This document shows, piece by piece, positions 1 through 8,875 of a DNA stretch of 64,000 nucleotides; the first letter of the stretch is position 1; every line of letters starts with the position of its first letter. The stretch is from Rhodoferax sp. (lineage in GTDB: Bacteria > Pseudomonadota > Gammaproteobacteria > Burkholderiales > Burkholderiaceae_C): positions 6,820-70,819 of the forward strand of contig JACKLL010000017.1 in the NCBI GenBank assembly GCA_024235935.1, in the 5' to 3' direction. Both the position numbers and the translations under genes were made by a program. The notes beneath the pieces were generated by a model. The model made no database searches. It worked only from the letters and a program-made list of their open reading frames with translations, and was not told the DNA's origin.

Positions 1-2
1 TC

Positions 3-89
3 GAAACGCTGCTTGCCGAACTGTTGGGCCGGCTCGGCGCCCACAGCCGCAACACCGTGCGCGGCGTGCTCAAGGCGGCCGGGCGCTGA
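3..89 (+). CDS. C-terminal end of an unidentified protein (5' truncated by window edge)
   Basis: Reading frame 3 is open from the window edge to a TGA at 87-89 and gives 28 residues rich in Leu, Arg and Ala, ending ...VLKAAGR. Codon use is GC-rich at third positions like its neighbours, which fits real coding sequence. The fragment is too short to assign a family. It converges on the PAP2 gene. A short hairpin (GCCGC 100-104 with GCGGC 112-116) lies just after the stop and could be part of a terminator. Confidence 0.5.
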   Translation, partial: ETLLAELLGRLGAHSRNTVRGVLKAAGR

Positions 90-125
90 ACCTGCCGCTG
101 CCGCTGCGGATGCGGCGGATGACCC

Positions 126-947
126 TCACCCGGCCTTACTTCCTGGCTGCCCGTCCTGTGAACGGCATGCGCGATGCTGCCGCCAGCGCGACAGCTCCAC
201 CAAGGTGATGCAGGCGGCCAGCCATGCCGTTCCCGATGCAAAGCCGGCCGCAACATCGCTCACGTAGTGCACCCGCAGGAAGATCCGGCTCACACCGACG
301 CTCAAGGCCAGCAGCACCGCCGCCAGCAGCACCGGCAGATGCCAGCGCTGCGGTAGCAGGCGCAAGCCGAGGTAGGCCAGCATTCCGAACGCCACCACCG
401 TGCCCGAACTGTGACCGCTGGGAAAGCTGAAGCCATCGGCCACGGCGCCATTCACCGCATGCGACGGACGCATCCGGGCGAAGAGCTGCTTCAACGCCGG
501 ATTGAGCAGCCCATTGCCCGCCAGCGCAAGCGCCCACGCCAGCACCAGGCCGACCCGCCGGCGCAACAGCAATGCGGTACCGACCGCCACGCCCAGCACG
601 CCCAATGTGACCGGGTCGCCCAGCCGCGTGAGCAGCGCCGCCGCCTGCACGATCGCGGAGGGCACGGACTCGGCCAGCGCGTCGGTGAAGGCGATGTCGA
701 ATGCCGACAGCCCGTGGTCGTCGCGCAGTTGCCAGGCCAGCCAGATGAAAAAGAACCCACCCAGCAAAGCCACCGCGCAAGGTGACGCCCAGCGACGTGC
801 GGACCCCGGCCGCGCCGGCACGTTGGGCAACAGCAGCCACCAGCCCAGCAGCGTGGCACCGACCAGCAGCACCGATGCCGCCGCATACAGCCACACCGCG
901 TGCGCTCCCAGCCACGCGGCGGCCTGCACGACAACGGGGTCATTCAT
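126..947 (-). CDS. PAP2 superfamily membrane phosphatase
   Basis: A 273-residue integral membrane protein of the PAP2 (type 2 phosphatidic acid phosphatase) family, which removes phosphate from lipid phosphates or undecaprenyl pyrophosphate at the membrane surface. All three signature blocks are visible: Lys153 to Arg160-Pro161 (KQLFARMRP), PSGH at 176-179, and Ser220-Arg221 with His227 and Asp231. His179 and His227 are the expected catalytic pair. Hydrophobic segments lie near 17-40, 57-74, 113-127 and 134-149, with more after the catalytic core. The ATG at 947 was chosen because it overlaps the metallophosphoesterase stop as ATGA. It is the last gene of a three-gene overlapping operon. The exact lipid substrate cannot be read from sequence. 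Confidence 0.9.
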   Translation of the reverse strand: MNDPVVVQAAAWLGAHAVWLYAAASVLLVGATLLGWWLLLPNVPARPGSARRWASPCAVALLGGFFFIWLAWQLRDDHGLSAFDIAFTDALAESVPSAIVQAAALLTRLGDPVTLGVLGVAVGTALLLRRRVGLVLAWALALAGNGLLNPALKQLFARMRPSHAVNGAVADGFSFPSGHSSGTVVAFGMLAYLGLRLLPQRWHLPVLLAAVLLALSVGVSRIFLRVHYVSDVAAGFASGTAWLAACITLVELSRWRQHRACRSQDGQPGSKAG

Positions 948-1747
948 CGCGCCATGCGCAGTGGCTCGAACGCGGTCACTGCAGCGCGCGCAAATGCCGG
1001 CCCGGCAGCCGCACAGTCCCATCGCTCGATCACGCAGTGTCCGAGCGGTGCATCCTGGCCCCAGCGCAGCACGTTGACGGAGTTGGGCTGCTCGCCGCGC
1101 ACGCGGTGCGACACCGCGGTACCGGCCTGCACCACCCACAGCGGCCGCGGCAAGTCGGTCAGGGGCATCACACAGGGCAGATGAATGTGCCCCCCCAACA
1201 CCAGGTCGGCACCGGCATCGGCCCAGCGGCGCACGGCTGCCGCATGCCGCGCTACGAGGTTGTGGACCTCACCGGCCTGCGGTACCGCAACCGGCTGGTG
1301 CACAACGATCACCCGCAGCTGTCCGGGTGCGGCGCCGGCGATGCGTGCGGCCACGCGCTCGATCTGCGCAGCGGAAATTTCGCCATTCTTGTGCCGCCAC
1401 CAGCGCGTGGTGTTCAGGCATGTCACCAGCAGATCGGCCGACGCATGCACCGGCTCGAGATCGTCGCCAAAGGTCTCGCGGTAGCGGCCGTAGGGACGGA
1501 TCAGACGTGACAGCACATCGAACAGCGGTACATCGTGGTTGCCCGGTATCGCCAGCACGGTTGCGGGCAGACGATCGACAAAGGCCCGTGCAGCCTGGAA
1601 TTGCGCCCGTCGGGCGCGCTGGGTGATGTCGCCCGAGAGCACCACCAGGTCCGGGCACAACTGCATCGCGAAGGCGACCAGCGCCTCGACCACCGGTGCA
1701 CGTTCGGTGCCGAAGTGCGTGTCGGAGATCTGCAGCAGCACACTCAT
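944..1747 (-). CDS. Calcineurin-type metallophosphoesterase
   Basis: A 267-residue cytoplasmic phosphoesterase with the full dinuclear-metal motif set: Asp9-x-His11, Gly39-Asp40, GNHD at 69-72, His150 and GGHIH at 185-189. The family covers cAMP phosphodiesterases (CpdA-like), UDP-diacylglucosamine hydrolases and other phosphodiesterases. The motif order and length are CpdA-like, but the operon setting between a lipid kinase and a lipid phosphatase favours a phospholipid-related substrate. Start and stop each overlap a neighbour by four bases (ATGA), implying translational coupling. No signal peptide is seen. Confidence 0.85.
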   Translation of the reverse strand: MSVLLQISDTHFGTERAPVVEALVAFAMQLCPDLVVLSGDITQRARRAQFQAARAFVDRLPATVLAIPGNHDVPLFDVLSRLIRPYGRYRETFGDDLEPVHASADLLVTCLNTTRWWRHKNGEISAAQIERVAARIAGAAPGQLRVIVVHQPVAVPQAGEVHNLVARHAAAVRRWADAGADLVLGGHIHLPCVMPLTDLPRPLWVVQAGTAVSHRVRGEQPNSVNVLRWGQDAPLGHCVIERWDCAAAGPAFARAAVTAFEPLRMAR

Positions 1748-2703
1748 GCCGCGGCCTTGATGAGGAACAAGGGGCGCGGCGAGCATCCTATCTCCAGCGG
1801 CACGCGCAGATGCTGGACTTCGCCATCCATCGCCACACGAATGCGCCGCCGTCCGGGCAGCATGCGTGGCCGCACCTGCATCTGCGTGAACGCGAAGCGC
1901 TCGACCGTGTCGGCCTCACCCAGCGTACCCAGCGCGCCGCGCAACATCAGCCCCAGCATCGCCAGTGTGCTGATCGGTCGCAGCATCACCCCTGAGATGC
2001 GGCCGTCTTCGCGCGCATCGGGCCGGGCCAGGCCTACGCGCGCCAGTTGCAGCTGGTTGTTGCCGACAAACAGCGTCGGTGTGGTGACATCGCGTACCGT
2101 ACCTTCCTGGCGAATGTGCAGCCGCAGCGGCCGGTGCGTGCGCAGCAGTGTCATGGCGCTGGCGAACAGCACCACCAGCCGATGGCGACCGAAGCGCGCG
2201 GTATAGGCCTCGCGGTCCTTGAGCATGTCGGGATACATGCCCAGGCTGGCGTTGACCAGGAACAGCTGATCGTTGACGACCCCGACCTGCACCGGCACCG
2301 CTGCACCCCGCAGCAGCACACGGGTTGCCTCGGCGGCATCCTCCGGCAGTCCGTGCGTACGCGCGAAGTAGTTGAACGTGCCTTGCGGCACCAGTCCCAT
2401 CGGACATCCATGTGCATGGGCCGCCCGGGCGACGGCATTGAGCGTGCCATCGCCGCCCACCGCCACCACAGCCGAGCGCCGCCGCATCGCCGTGCGCACC
2501 GCCGCATCGGCGGCCTGTGCCAGATCGGCAGGACGGACGAAGCGCAGCTCGCCTTCCCGGCCCGCCTCGGCCAGCGCAGCCTCGATCGCGGCCCGCTTCT
2601 CCTCGGGCGCATGGCTGCCTGAGGCCGCGTTGATGATGAACACCAGCCGCCGCTCGGGGTCCACCCTCGGCACCAAGGCCGTCAGCGTGTCAGGCCGCCT
2701 CAT
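1744..2703 (-). CDS. Diacylglycerol kinase-family lipid kinase (YegS/DagK-like)
   Basis: A 319-residue protein of the DAGK catalytic family, which transfers ATP phosphate to lipid alcohols such as diacylglycerol or sphingoid bases. Visible hallmarks are the N-terminal phosphate-binding segment NAASGS (25-30), the GGDGTLN nucleotide motif (83-89) and the following PQGTFNYFAR segment (106-115). The C-terminal half fits the beta-sandwich lipid-binding domain. The ATG at 2703 was preferred to an upstream in-frame ATG because the extra 35 residues have no family match by eye. It is the first gene of the lipid-phosphate operon. The promoter is expected in the 284-base divergent gap shared with the DJ-1/PfpI gene. 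Confidence 0.85.
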   Translation of the reverse strand: MRRPDTLTALVPRVDPERRLVFIINAASGSHAPEEKRAAIEAALAEAGREGELRFVRPADLAQAADAAVRTAMRRRSAVVAVGGDGTLNAVARAAHAHGCPMGLVPQGTFNYFARTHGLPEDAAEATRVLLRGAAVPVQVGVVNDQLFLVNASLGMYPDMLKDREAYTARFGRHRLVVLFASAMTLLRTHRPLRLHIRQEGTVRDVTTPTLFVGNNQLQLARVGLARPDAREDGRISGVMLRPISTLAMLGLMLRGALGTLGEADTVERFAFTQMQVRPRMLPGRRRIRVAMDGEVQHLRVPLEIGCSPRPLFLIKAAA

Positions 2704-2987
2704 GGGATCTGGTTCGAGATCTCGGTCATGCTCCAAGTGTGCCCGACCCGCGAAGGCTTGCGCCGCAAATCCGTCTCCCAGGGCGTCGAACGGCATGCCG
2801 TCTGACAAGACGATCGGTCCTCGTCGCCTTCCGCAAGCCAGTCGCCTTTCCTAGACTGGTGTTTTGCGGCCAAAGTGGCTGCACAGGGACCTGGTTCCTG
2901 GCAGCACCCACGCCGAACGATCGACGGTCGCCGCAGTGCTTCGACGTGCGCTGCCACCCCGCCGCCCCCCCTCGACAAGGAGACGAT

Positions 2988-3671
2988 ATGAAGATTCTGA
3001 TGGTTCTGACTTCCCACGACACACTGGGCGATACCGGGCGCAAGACCGGCTTCTGGCTGGAGGAATTCGCCGCACCGTACTACGTGTTCAAGGATGCCGG
3101 CGTACAGGTCACGCTGGTCTCGCCCAAGGGGGGGCAGCCGCCGCTGGATCCAGTGAGTGATGCACCGGACGCGCAGACCGCTGCCACACGGCGCTTCAAG
3201 TCCGACGCTGCGGCGCAGACAGCGCTGGCGCACACCGGCAAGCTGGCCGACGTCACGAGCGATGCCTTCGATGCGGTCTTCTACCCGGGCGGCCATGGCC
3301 CGCTGTGGGATCTGTCCGAGGACAGGCAATCGATCCAGCTGATCGAAACCACCATCGCTGCCGGCAAGCCCGTGGCGGCGGTCTGCCACGCGCCGGCCGT
3401 GCTGCGCCATGCCCGGACTGCCGACGGCTCGCCGCTGGTCAAGGGTCGCAAGGTCACCGGCTTCACCAACAGCGAAGAGGCGGCGGCGCAACTGCTGGAT
3501 GTCGTGCCGTTTCTGGTGGAAGACATGCTGATCAAGAATGGCGCCGACTACCGCAAGGCAGCCGACTGGCAGTCGCATGTCGTCCGGGACGGTCTGCTGA
3601 TCACCGGCCAGAACCCGGCCTCCTCCGACGCTGCGGCCCACGCGCTGCTGGACATGCTCAAGCCGCACTGA
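2988..3671 (+). CDS. DJ-1/PfpI superfamily protein (Hsp31/glyoxalase III-like)
   Basis: A 227-residue single-domain DJ-1/PfpI protein. The nucleophile elbow reads AAVCHAPAVL, giving the reactive Cys followed by His. The early Glu in GFWLEEFAAPYY corresponds to the conserved acid of the Hsp31-type group. Members act as glyoxalases, deglycases or chaperones under carbonyl stress. The start is fixed by an AAGGAGA ribosome site at 2977-2983, four bases before the ATG. It stands divergent from the lipid-kinase operon and 67 bases upstream of a semialdehyde dehydrogenase in the same direction, so the two may be co-transcribed for aldehyde detoxification (inference). Confidence 0.85.
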   Translation: MKILMVLTSHDTLGDTGRKTGFWLEEFAAPYYVFKDAGVQVTLVSPKGGQPPLDPVSDAPDAQTAATRRFKSDAAAQTALAHTGKLADVTSDAFDAVFYPGGHGPLWDLSEDRQSIQLIETTIAAGKPVAAVCHAPAVLRHARTADGSPLVKGRKVTGFTNSEEAAAQLLDVVPFLVEDMLIKNGADYRKAADWQSHVVRDGLLITGQNPASSDAAAHALLDMLKPH

Positions 3672-3738
3672 CCGCACGGATCAGAAACACCGGCGGCTAT
3701 GGCCGCAGCCCCTGGAACTTTGACCGGAGAGACCCCGC

Positions 3739-5109
3739 ATGGCTTACCAGAGCAAGAACCCCTACAACGGCGAGGTCGGCAAGACCTTCGACGAAATCAG
3801 CGATGCGCAGCTCGAGGCCTGCATCAAGGCGGCCGACGATTGCTTCCGCACGCAATGGCGCAATACCCGCTTCGACGAACGCAAGGCGATCCTCAAGCGT
3901 GCCGCCACCATCATGCGCGAGCGATCGCAGGATTTCGCCGCGCTGATCACGCTGGAGATGGGCAAGCTGATTGCGCAGAGCCAGGGCGAGGTCGCACTGT
4001 GCGCGGCCATCCTCGACTACTACGCCGACCATGCCGAGCAGTTCCTCGCACCCGAGACGCTGGCGGCGGGCCGCGGCGAAGCGATGGTCGAGAGCAGTCC
4101 GCTGGGTGTGCTGTTCGGCGTCGAGCCCTGGAACTACCCCTACTACCAGATCGTGCGTTTCGCGGCGCCCAATCTGATGGCCGGCAACGTCGTGATGGTC
4201 AAACACGCCTCCAATGTGCCGCAATGCGCCCTCGCCTTCGAAGACCTGATGCGGGAGGCCGGCGCACCCGCAGGTGCCTACACCAATCTGTTCGTCTCCA
4301 AGGACCAGGTCGGCTGCATCATCGACGACGACCGGGTGCGCGGCGTGGCGCTGACCGGCAGTGAAAGTGCCGGAGCGGTGGTGGCTGCGCGCGCCGGCAA
4401 GAACCTCAAGAAGACCACGCTGGAGCTCGGCGGCAGCGACCCATTCATCGTGCTGGAGGACGCCGACCTCGACAAGGCCGTCCGGCATGCCGTCAGCGGC
4501 CGCATGGGCAATTCGGGGCAGGCCTGCACCGCGTCCAAGCGCATCATCGTCGTCGACGCACTGGCCGATCGCTTCCTCGAAAAATTCCAGGCCGCGATGG
4601 CCGGCTTCACGCCGGGTGACCCGATGGACAAACAGACCACGCTGGCGCCCTTGTCCTCGATGCAGGCTCTGAACACGCTGCTTGGCCAGGTCGAGCAGGC
4701 GGTCGAGCGCGGCGCACGCATCCTGCTGGGCGGCAAGCGCATCGACGCTGAACAAGGCGCGTTCATGCAGCCGACGATCCTGACCGACATCCGATCCGGC
4801 AATCCGGCCTACCACCAGGAGTTCTTCGGTCCGGTCGCGCTGTTCTTCCGCGTCGCCAACGAGGATGCTGCCGTGCAGCTGGCCAACGACTCCCCGTTCG
4901 GGCTCGGTGGCTCGGTCTTCACGTCCGACATCGCGCGCGGCAAAGACGTGGCGCGGCGCATCGATACCGGCATGGTCTTCATCAATTCCAGCGCCGTCTC
5001 GTCGCCGGAATTGCCCTTCGGCGGCGTGAAGAACTCGGGCTACGGCCGCGAACTGTCGGTCGCCGGCATCCAGGAATTCGTCAACAAGAAGCTGATCCGC
5101 GTGAACTGA
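3739..5109 (+). CDS. NAD(P)-dependent succinate-semialdehyde dehydrogenase (ALDH family)
   Basis: A 456-residue aldehyde dehydrogenase of the short Sad/YneI-like succinate-semialdehyde dehydrogenase branch. It oxidises succinate semialdehyde to succinate and so links GABA or polyamine breakdown to the TCA cycle. Catalytic features are visible: Asn132 in the EPWNYP segment, Glu229 in LELGGSDP and nucleophile Cys263 in GQACTASKR. Length fits this branch, which lacks the longer N-terminus of GabD. A GGAGAG ribosome site sits at about 3726-3731. No GABA transaminase is next to it, so substrate choice rests on family similarity only. Confidence 0.85.
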   Translation: MAYQSKNPYNGEVGKTFDEISDAQLEACIKAADDCFRTQWRNTRFDERKAILKRAATIMRERSQDFAALITLEMGKLIAQSQGEVALCAAILDYYADHAEQFLAPETLAAGRGEAMVESSPLGVLFGVEPWNYPYYQIVRFAAPNLMAGNVVMVKHASNVPQCALAFEDLMREAGAPAGAYTNLFVSKDQVGCIIDDDRVRGVALTGSESAGAVVAARAGKNLKKTTLELGGSDPFIVLEDADLDKAVRHAVSGRMGNSGQACTASKRIIVVDALADRFLEKFQAAMAGFTPGDPMDKQTTLAPLSSMQALNTLLGQVEQAVERGARILLGGKRIDAEQGAFMQPTILTDIRSGNPAYHQEFFGPVALFFRVANEDAAVQLANDSPFGLGGSVFTSDIARGKDVARRIDTGMVFINSSAVSSPELPFGGVKNSGYGRELSVAGIQEFVNKKLIRVN

Positions 5110-5437
5110 CACGCGTTGACCCGCGCGCGGGCTTACGGGCGACCCGCGCCGGCTGCGTCGTCGAGACGCCGGCTTCCTGCCCGCGGGAAGACTCTCCAGC
5201 GCGTCCACGGCGGGCGCGCTACCTGGCGGCATACCCGCGCAACAGCCACAGGGCGCTTTGGCGATAGACTCACAGACCGTGCCGCGAGCTCCGGTCTTGC
5301 AGCGTGTTCATGCCCCAGGCCCACACCGCCAGACCCGGACCGCGTCCACCCCCCACCCCACATCGATCACCCGCGGAAGATCGCCATTCAGACTGCCTGC
5401 ACGGCCATTCTTCCCCCAGGCTTCAGAAAGAACCACC
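5110..5437. other. 328-base intergenic stretch without a gene
   Basis: No reading frame here has coding character. It holds a CCCGCGCGCGGG palindrome (5122-5133) shortly after the dehydrogenase stop and a short inverted repeat CTTCC...GGAAG near 5174-5191. Either could help termination, but neither has a T-tract. The last 120 bases are expected to hold the promoter and leader of the ketopantoate-reductase gene. I see no convincing -35/-10 pair. Confidence 0.4.
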
Positions 5438-6373
5438 ATGCGAATCGCAATCATGGGCGCAGGCGCCGTCGGCGGCTACTTTGGCGGGCTGTTGGCCCTG
5501 AGCGGTCTGGATGTCACCTTCATTGCGCGCGGAGCGCATTTGCAGGCGATGCAGAAAAGCGGCCTGACGCTCGAGACCCCCAAAGGCACACTGCAGGTCG
5601 ACCATGCCCGGTTTGTCGCCGACCCCTGCGAAGTGGGCGACTGCGACGTGGTGCTGTTCGCGGTCAAGGCCTACGATATCGAGGCCGCCGCCGCCCCGCT
5701 CAAACCACTGGTCGACCGGGGTGCGACGATCATCTCCGTGCTCAATGGCGTCGATCACCAGGACCGCATCGGCGCCGTTGTCGGAGCCGACTACGTGCTG
5801 GGCGGCCTGGCCCTGGTATCGGGGGTGATGACGGCGCCTGGTGTGATCCGCTACACCTCACCGATGTCGAGTCTGCGCTTTGGTGAGGCCGACGGCAGCC
5901 TGAGTCGCCGCGCGGTGGCGTTTCGCGACGCCTGCATGGCGGCCGGATTCGATGCCGAGGTGGTCAGCGACATCCGCGCCGCGCAATGGACCAAGTTTGT
6001 CGCGCTCGCCACCAATGCCGCGCTCACCAGCCTGTTCAGGCTCCCGGCTGGCTACATCTACCATGACGCGCAGACCATTCCTTTGGCGCTGCGTGGATTT
6101 GAGGAGGTCGCCGCAGTGGGGTGCGCAATGGGTATCGCCTTGCCATCCGATGTGGTGGAACGTGCCCTGGCCATACACCAGTCATTCCCCAAGGGCATGT
6201 ACGCCTCGATGTACCACGACCTTGCCAAGGGCAGGCCGATGGAACTGGACAGCCTGTCGGGTCATATCGTCCGGCAGGGCCGCGCACTCGGTGTGCCGAC
6301 ACCGGTCCACGAAATGGCCTACCTGGCGCTCAAACCCTATCTGCATGGCACACCCAAGCCCCTCTCGGACTAG
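5438..6373 (+). CDS. panE: 2-dehydropantoate 2-reductase family protein
   Basis: A 311-residue ketopantoate reductase-family enzyme, which reduces 2-dehydropantoate to pantoate with NADPH on the way to coenzyme A. The N-terminus carries the Rossmann dinucleotide motif GAGAVGGYFGG (residues 7-17). The C-terminal half fits the ApbA_C all-helical domain (KFVALATNAALTSL near 188-201, and a Glu-Leu-Asp segment before the final helices). The ATG at 5438 begins directly with the Rossmann strand. Burkholderiales genomes often have several paralogues with unproven substrates, so the pantothenate role is probable rather than certain. It converges on the old-yellow-enzyme gene across a GC hairpin. Confidence 0.8.
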   Translation: MRIAIMGAGAVGGYFGGLLALSGLDVTFIARGAHLQAMQKSGLTLETPKGTLQVDHARFVADPCEVGDCDVVLFAVKAYDIEAAAAPLKPLVDRGATIISVLNGVDHQDRIGAVVGADYVLGGLALVSGVMTAPGVIRYTSPMSSLRFGEADGSLSRRAVAFRDACMAAGFDAEVVSDIRAAQWTKFVALATNAALTSLFRLPAGYIYHDAQTIPLALRGFEEVAAVGCAMGIALPSDVVERALAIHQSFPKGMYASMYHDLAKGRPMELDSLSGHIVRQGRALGVPTPVHEMAYLALKPYLHGTPKPLSD

Positions 6374-6380
6374 TCTTTCA

Positions 6381-6405
6381 GGGGCCCACCGCGACGGCGG
6401 GCCCC
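6381..6405. terminator. GC-rich hairpin between convergent genes
   Basis: GGGGCCC at 6381-6387 pairs perfectly with GGGCCCC at 6399-6405 around an 11-base loop. It starts seven bases after the panE stop and lies 26 bases from the opposing gene's stop. There is no T-tract, so this is a structural guess at a bidirectional terminator. Confidence 0.5.
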
Positions 6406-6430
6406 GGCTGCATGCTTGTCGGATGGACGC

Positions 6431-7501
6431 TCAGGCCATGGCCGCGGACATCGCCGGGTAGTCCGTATAGCCTTTGGCGCCCGGGGTGTAAAAGCTGCCG
6501 GGATCGGGCTGGTTCAGTTCCGCCCCCGCCTGGATGCGCTCTGGCAGATCAGGGTTGGCCAGGAAGGCGGTACCGAAAGCGACCGCATCGAGCTTGCCTT
6601 CGGAGATCGCCTGCTCGGCTTCGGCCGGGGTGTAGCCCATGTTGCCAATCAGCACCCCTTGGTAGTTGGCACGCGCCACGGTCATCACATCGCCTTTTTG
6701 CGCCTGGAAGAAGTCCGAACGCATGACATGCAGGTAGGCCAGCTTGAATGCATTGAGACGCTCGGCCAGAAATCCGATCAGGCCGATCGGATCGCTGTCG
6801 ATCATGCTGTTGTAGCTGTTGAGCGGTGACAGACGCAGTCCCACGCGCTCGGCGCCGATCGCAGCCGTGACCGCCGTCAGCACCTCGAACAGGAAGCGCG
6901 CGCGGTTCTCCAGCGATCCGCCATAGCCGTCGGTGCGCTTGTTGGCACTGTCGCGCAGAAACTGGTCGATCAGATAGCCATTGGCACCATGCACTTCCAC
7001 GCCGTCAAAGCCGGCCTCGATGGCGTTTCTGGCACCTTGGGCGTAGGCGGCCACCACCGTGGGGATTTCTTCCAGCGCAAGGGCACGCGGCACCGCGTTG
7101 GGCAGCTTGCCCTTGGGCGTGTGCACGTCACCGTCGATGGCGATGGCACTGGACGACACATTCTCCGCGCCATCGTTCATGGCCGGGTGGGCCGCACGAC
7201 CCGCGTGCCAGATCTGCATGAAGATGCGTCCGCCCCTGGCATGTACCGCATCCGTGACCTTCTTCCAGCCGGCGACCTGCGCCGGGGAATAAATGCCAGG
7301 CTCGGCGGCGAACGCAGACGTACCGGGCGCGACCATGGTGCACTCGGTGATCAGCAGGCCGCCACTGGCACGCTGGGCGTAATACTCCGCCATCAGGTCA
7401 TTGGGCAGGTGCTCCAGACCGGCACGGGTGCGCGTCAACGGAGCGAGCAGGATACGGTTGGGCAGCGTCAGGGGGCCAAGGCGCAAAGCATCGAAAAGCA
7501 T
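6431..7501 (-). CDS. NADH:flavin oxidoreductase, old yellow enzyme family (NemA-like)
   Basis: A 356-residue FMN-dependent TIM-barrel enzyme of the OYE family. These reduce activated alkenes, maleimides or nitro compounds with NAD(P)H. The active-site pair lies in HGAN (171-174), followed by GYLIDQFL and the FMN-binding DGYGGSLENRARF block (191-203). The N-terminal FMN segment reads LAPLTRTRA (19-27). The ATG at 7501 was chosen because the upstream 14 residues precede the conserved start of the barrel. No TetR/NemR-type repressor gene is adjacent. It likely has its own promoter in the 142-base gap after mscS. Confidence 0.88.
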   Translation of the reverse strand: MLFDALRLGPLTLPNRILLAPLTRTRAGLEHLPNDLMAEYYAQRASGGLLITECTMVAPGTSAFAAEPGIYSPAQVAGWKKVTDAVHARGGRIFMQIWHAGRAAHPAMNDGAENVSSSAIAIDGDVHTPKGKLPNAVPRALALEEIPTVVAAYAQGARNAIEAGFDGVEVHGANGYLIDQFLRDSANKRTDGYGGSLENRARFLFEVLTAVTAAIGAERVGLRLSPLNSYNSMIDSDPIGLIGFLAERLNAFKLAYLHVMRSDFFQAQKGDVMTVARANYQGVLIGNMGYTPAEAEQAISEGKLDAVAFGTAFLANPDLPERIQAGAELNQPDPGSFYTPGAKGYTDYPAMSAAMA

Positions 7502-7643
7502 GGGATTGAATCCGTAGAGTGAAACCGGATCGCAAGGTAGCACTATCGCATTGACACGGCGCCAGCAGACTTACTGGAAATTCGCTAGCAAAACCGGAGG
7601 CAGGCCTGGCGCAGACCCTGCCCAAGAGACGGGAACAGCCCTG

Positions 7644-8798
7644 TCAGCGGCTTTCCGCCACCTGTGGATCCGGGTCGGCAGGCTCGGCGCGCGGCGTCGC
7701 CGCACTGGCCTCGACCGCATCCGCCTCGTCGCGTGCCACATGCAAGGTCTGCGTCGGAAACGCGATCTGCGCCCCATGCTTCTCGATGACCTGGCCAATC
7801 TGCAGCAGCACGTCCTGCTTGACGTGCTGAAAGTCCATCCAGTTCCTGACTTTCGTGAAGGTGTAGACCATCAGGTCGAGCGACGATGCCGCATAGGCGT
7901 TGAAGTTGACGATCAGGGTCTGGGTGGTGTCGATGTCGGGGTGTGCCTGCAGCATGGCGCGGATGTCGTCCACCACCGGCTTGACGACCGCAAAGTCGTC
8001 ATAGCGCAGGCCGATCGTCAGGTTGATGCGGCGATGGCTCATCCGCGACGGGTTTTCGACGACGATGCTGGTGAATACCGCATTGGGCACGTAGATCGGG
8101 TTCTTGTTGAAGGCGCGGATCCGGGTGTGGCGCCAGCTGATGTACTCGACCGTGCCCTCCAGGCTCTTGTCGGGCGAGCGGATCCAGTCGCCCACGGCAA
8201 ATGGCCGGTCCAGATAGATCGTCAATCCGCCAAAGAAGTTGGCCAGCAGATCCTTGGCCGCAAAGCCGACCGCGATGCCACCGACGCCGCCCAGCGCCAG
8301 CAGCCCGGTGATCTGGAACCCCAGCGTCTGCGCCGACATCAGGATCGCCACGATCACCGTGACCAGCCGCGCCAGCTTGCTCAGCGCATCAATGGTGGTG
8401 TGGTCGACTTCTTCGCCGCGCTTCACCCGCAGGCTCACGATGTTGTGACCGACCTGGCCGACAAAACTCAGCAGGAACCATCCCATGCAGGCAATCAGCG
8501 CGACATCGCGCAATGCCGTCACCTCGGACAGAAACGGCTCGTCGATCTGGCGTTGCAGCACCCGCGCCATCACGCCGGCTCCGACCAGCCACATGGCGGC
8601 CAGCACCGGGCGACTGGCACTCTGCACCAGCGCATCGTCCCACACCGACGAGGTGCGCCGCGCCGCCTTGGCCGCATGGCGCAGCAGCACCTGCGCCAGC
8701 TGATTCGCGAGCACCGTCACCAGCGCGATGATGGCCAGCGACGCCACCCACAATTCGATGCCTACGTATTGACTCAGAAAACTGCTCAGACGATTCAT
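7644..8798 (-). CDS. Small-conductance mechanosensitive channel (MscS family)
   Basis: A 384-residue MscS-type channel that releases solutes on hypo-osmotic shock. An N-terminal hydrophobic part (about 12-130) precedes the pore helix, which shows the Gly/Ala-rich pattern GGVGGIAVGFAAKDLLANFFGG typical of MscS TM3, written here with its breaks at GGVGGIAVG and FAAKDLLANFFGG. The beta-domain (DRPFAVGDWI...) and a soluble C-terminal domain follow. The last about 25 residues are Ala/Asp/Glu-rich and probably disordered. The ATG at 8798 leaves a 77-base gap to the divergent methyltransferase. Confidence 0.88.
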   Translation of the reverse strand: MNRLSSFLSQYVGIELWVASLAIIALVTVLANQLAQVLLRHAAKAARRTSSVWDDALVQSASRPVLAAMWLVGAGVMARVLQRQIDEPFLSEVTALRDVALIACMGWFLLSFVGQVGHNIVSLRVKRGEEVDHTTIDALSKLARLVTVIVAILMSAQTLGFQITGLLALGGVGGIAVGFAAKDLLANFFGGLTIYLDRPFAVGDWIRSPDKSLEGTVEYISWRHTRIRAFNKNPIYVPNAVFTSIVVENPSRMSHRRINLTIGLRYDDFAVVKPVVDDIRAMLQAHPDIDTTQTLIVNFNAYAASSLDLMVYTFTKVRNWMDFQHVKQDVLLQIGQVIEKHGAQIAFPTQTLHVARDEADAVEASAATPRAEPADPDPQVAESR

Positions 8799-8875
8799 GC
8801 GGGCTACTGTAAGCGATGGAGATGATCCCCCGTCGCCGCCGCACGTCCACCCACGCGCATCTGTTACAACGGGTG

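Noticed and set aside
8816..8875. Upstream ATG start for the methyltransferase
   Set aside because: The 20 extra codons include a TTA and an Arg run unlike the rest of the gene, and there is no ribosome site.
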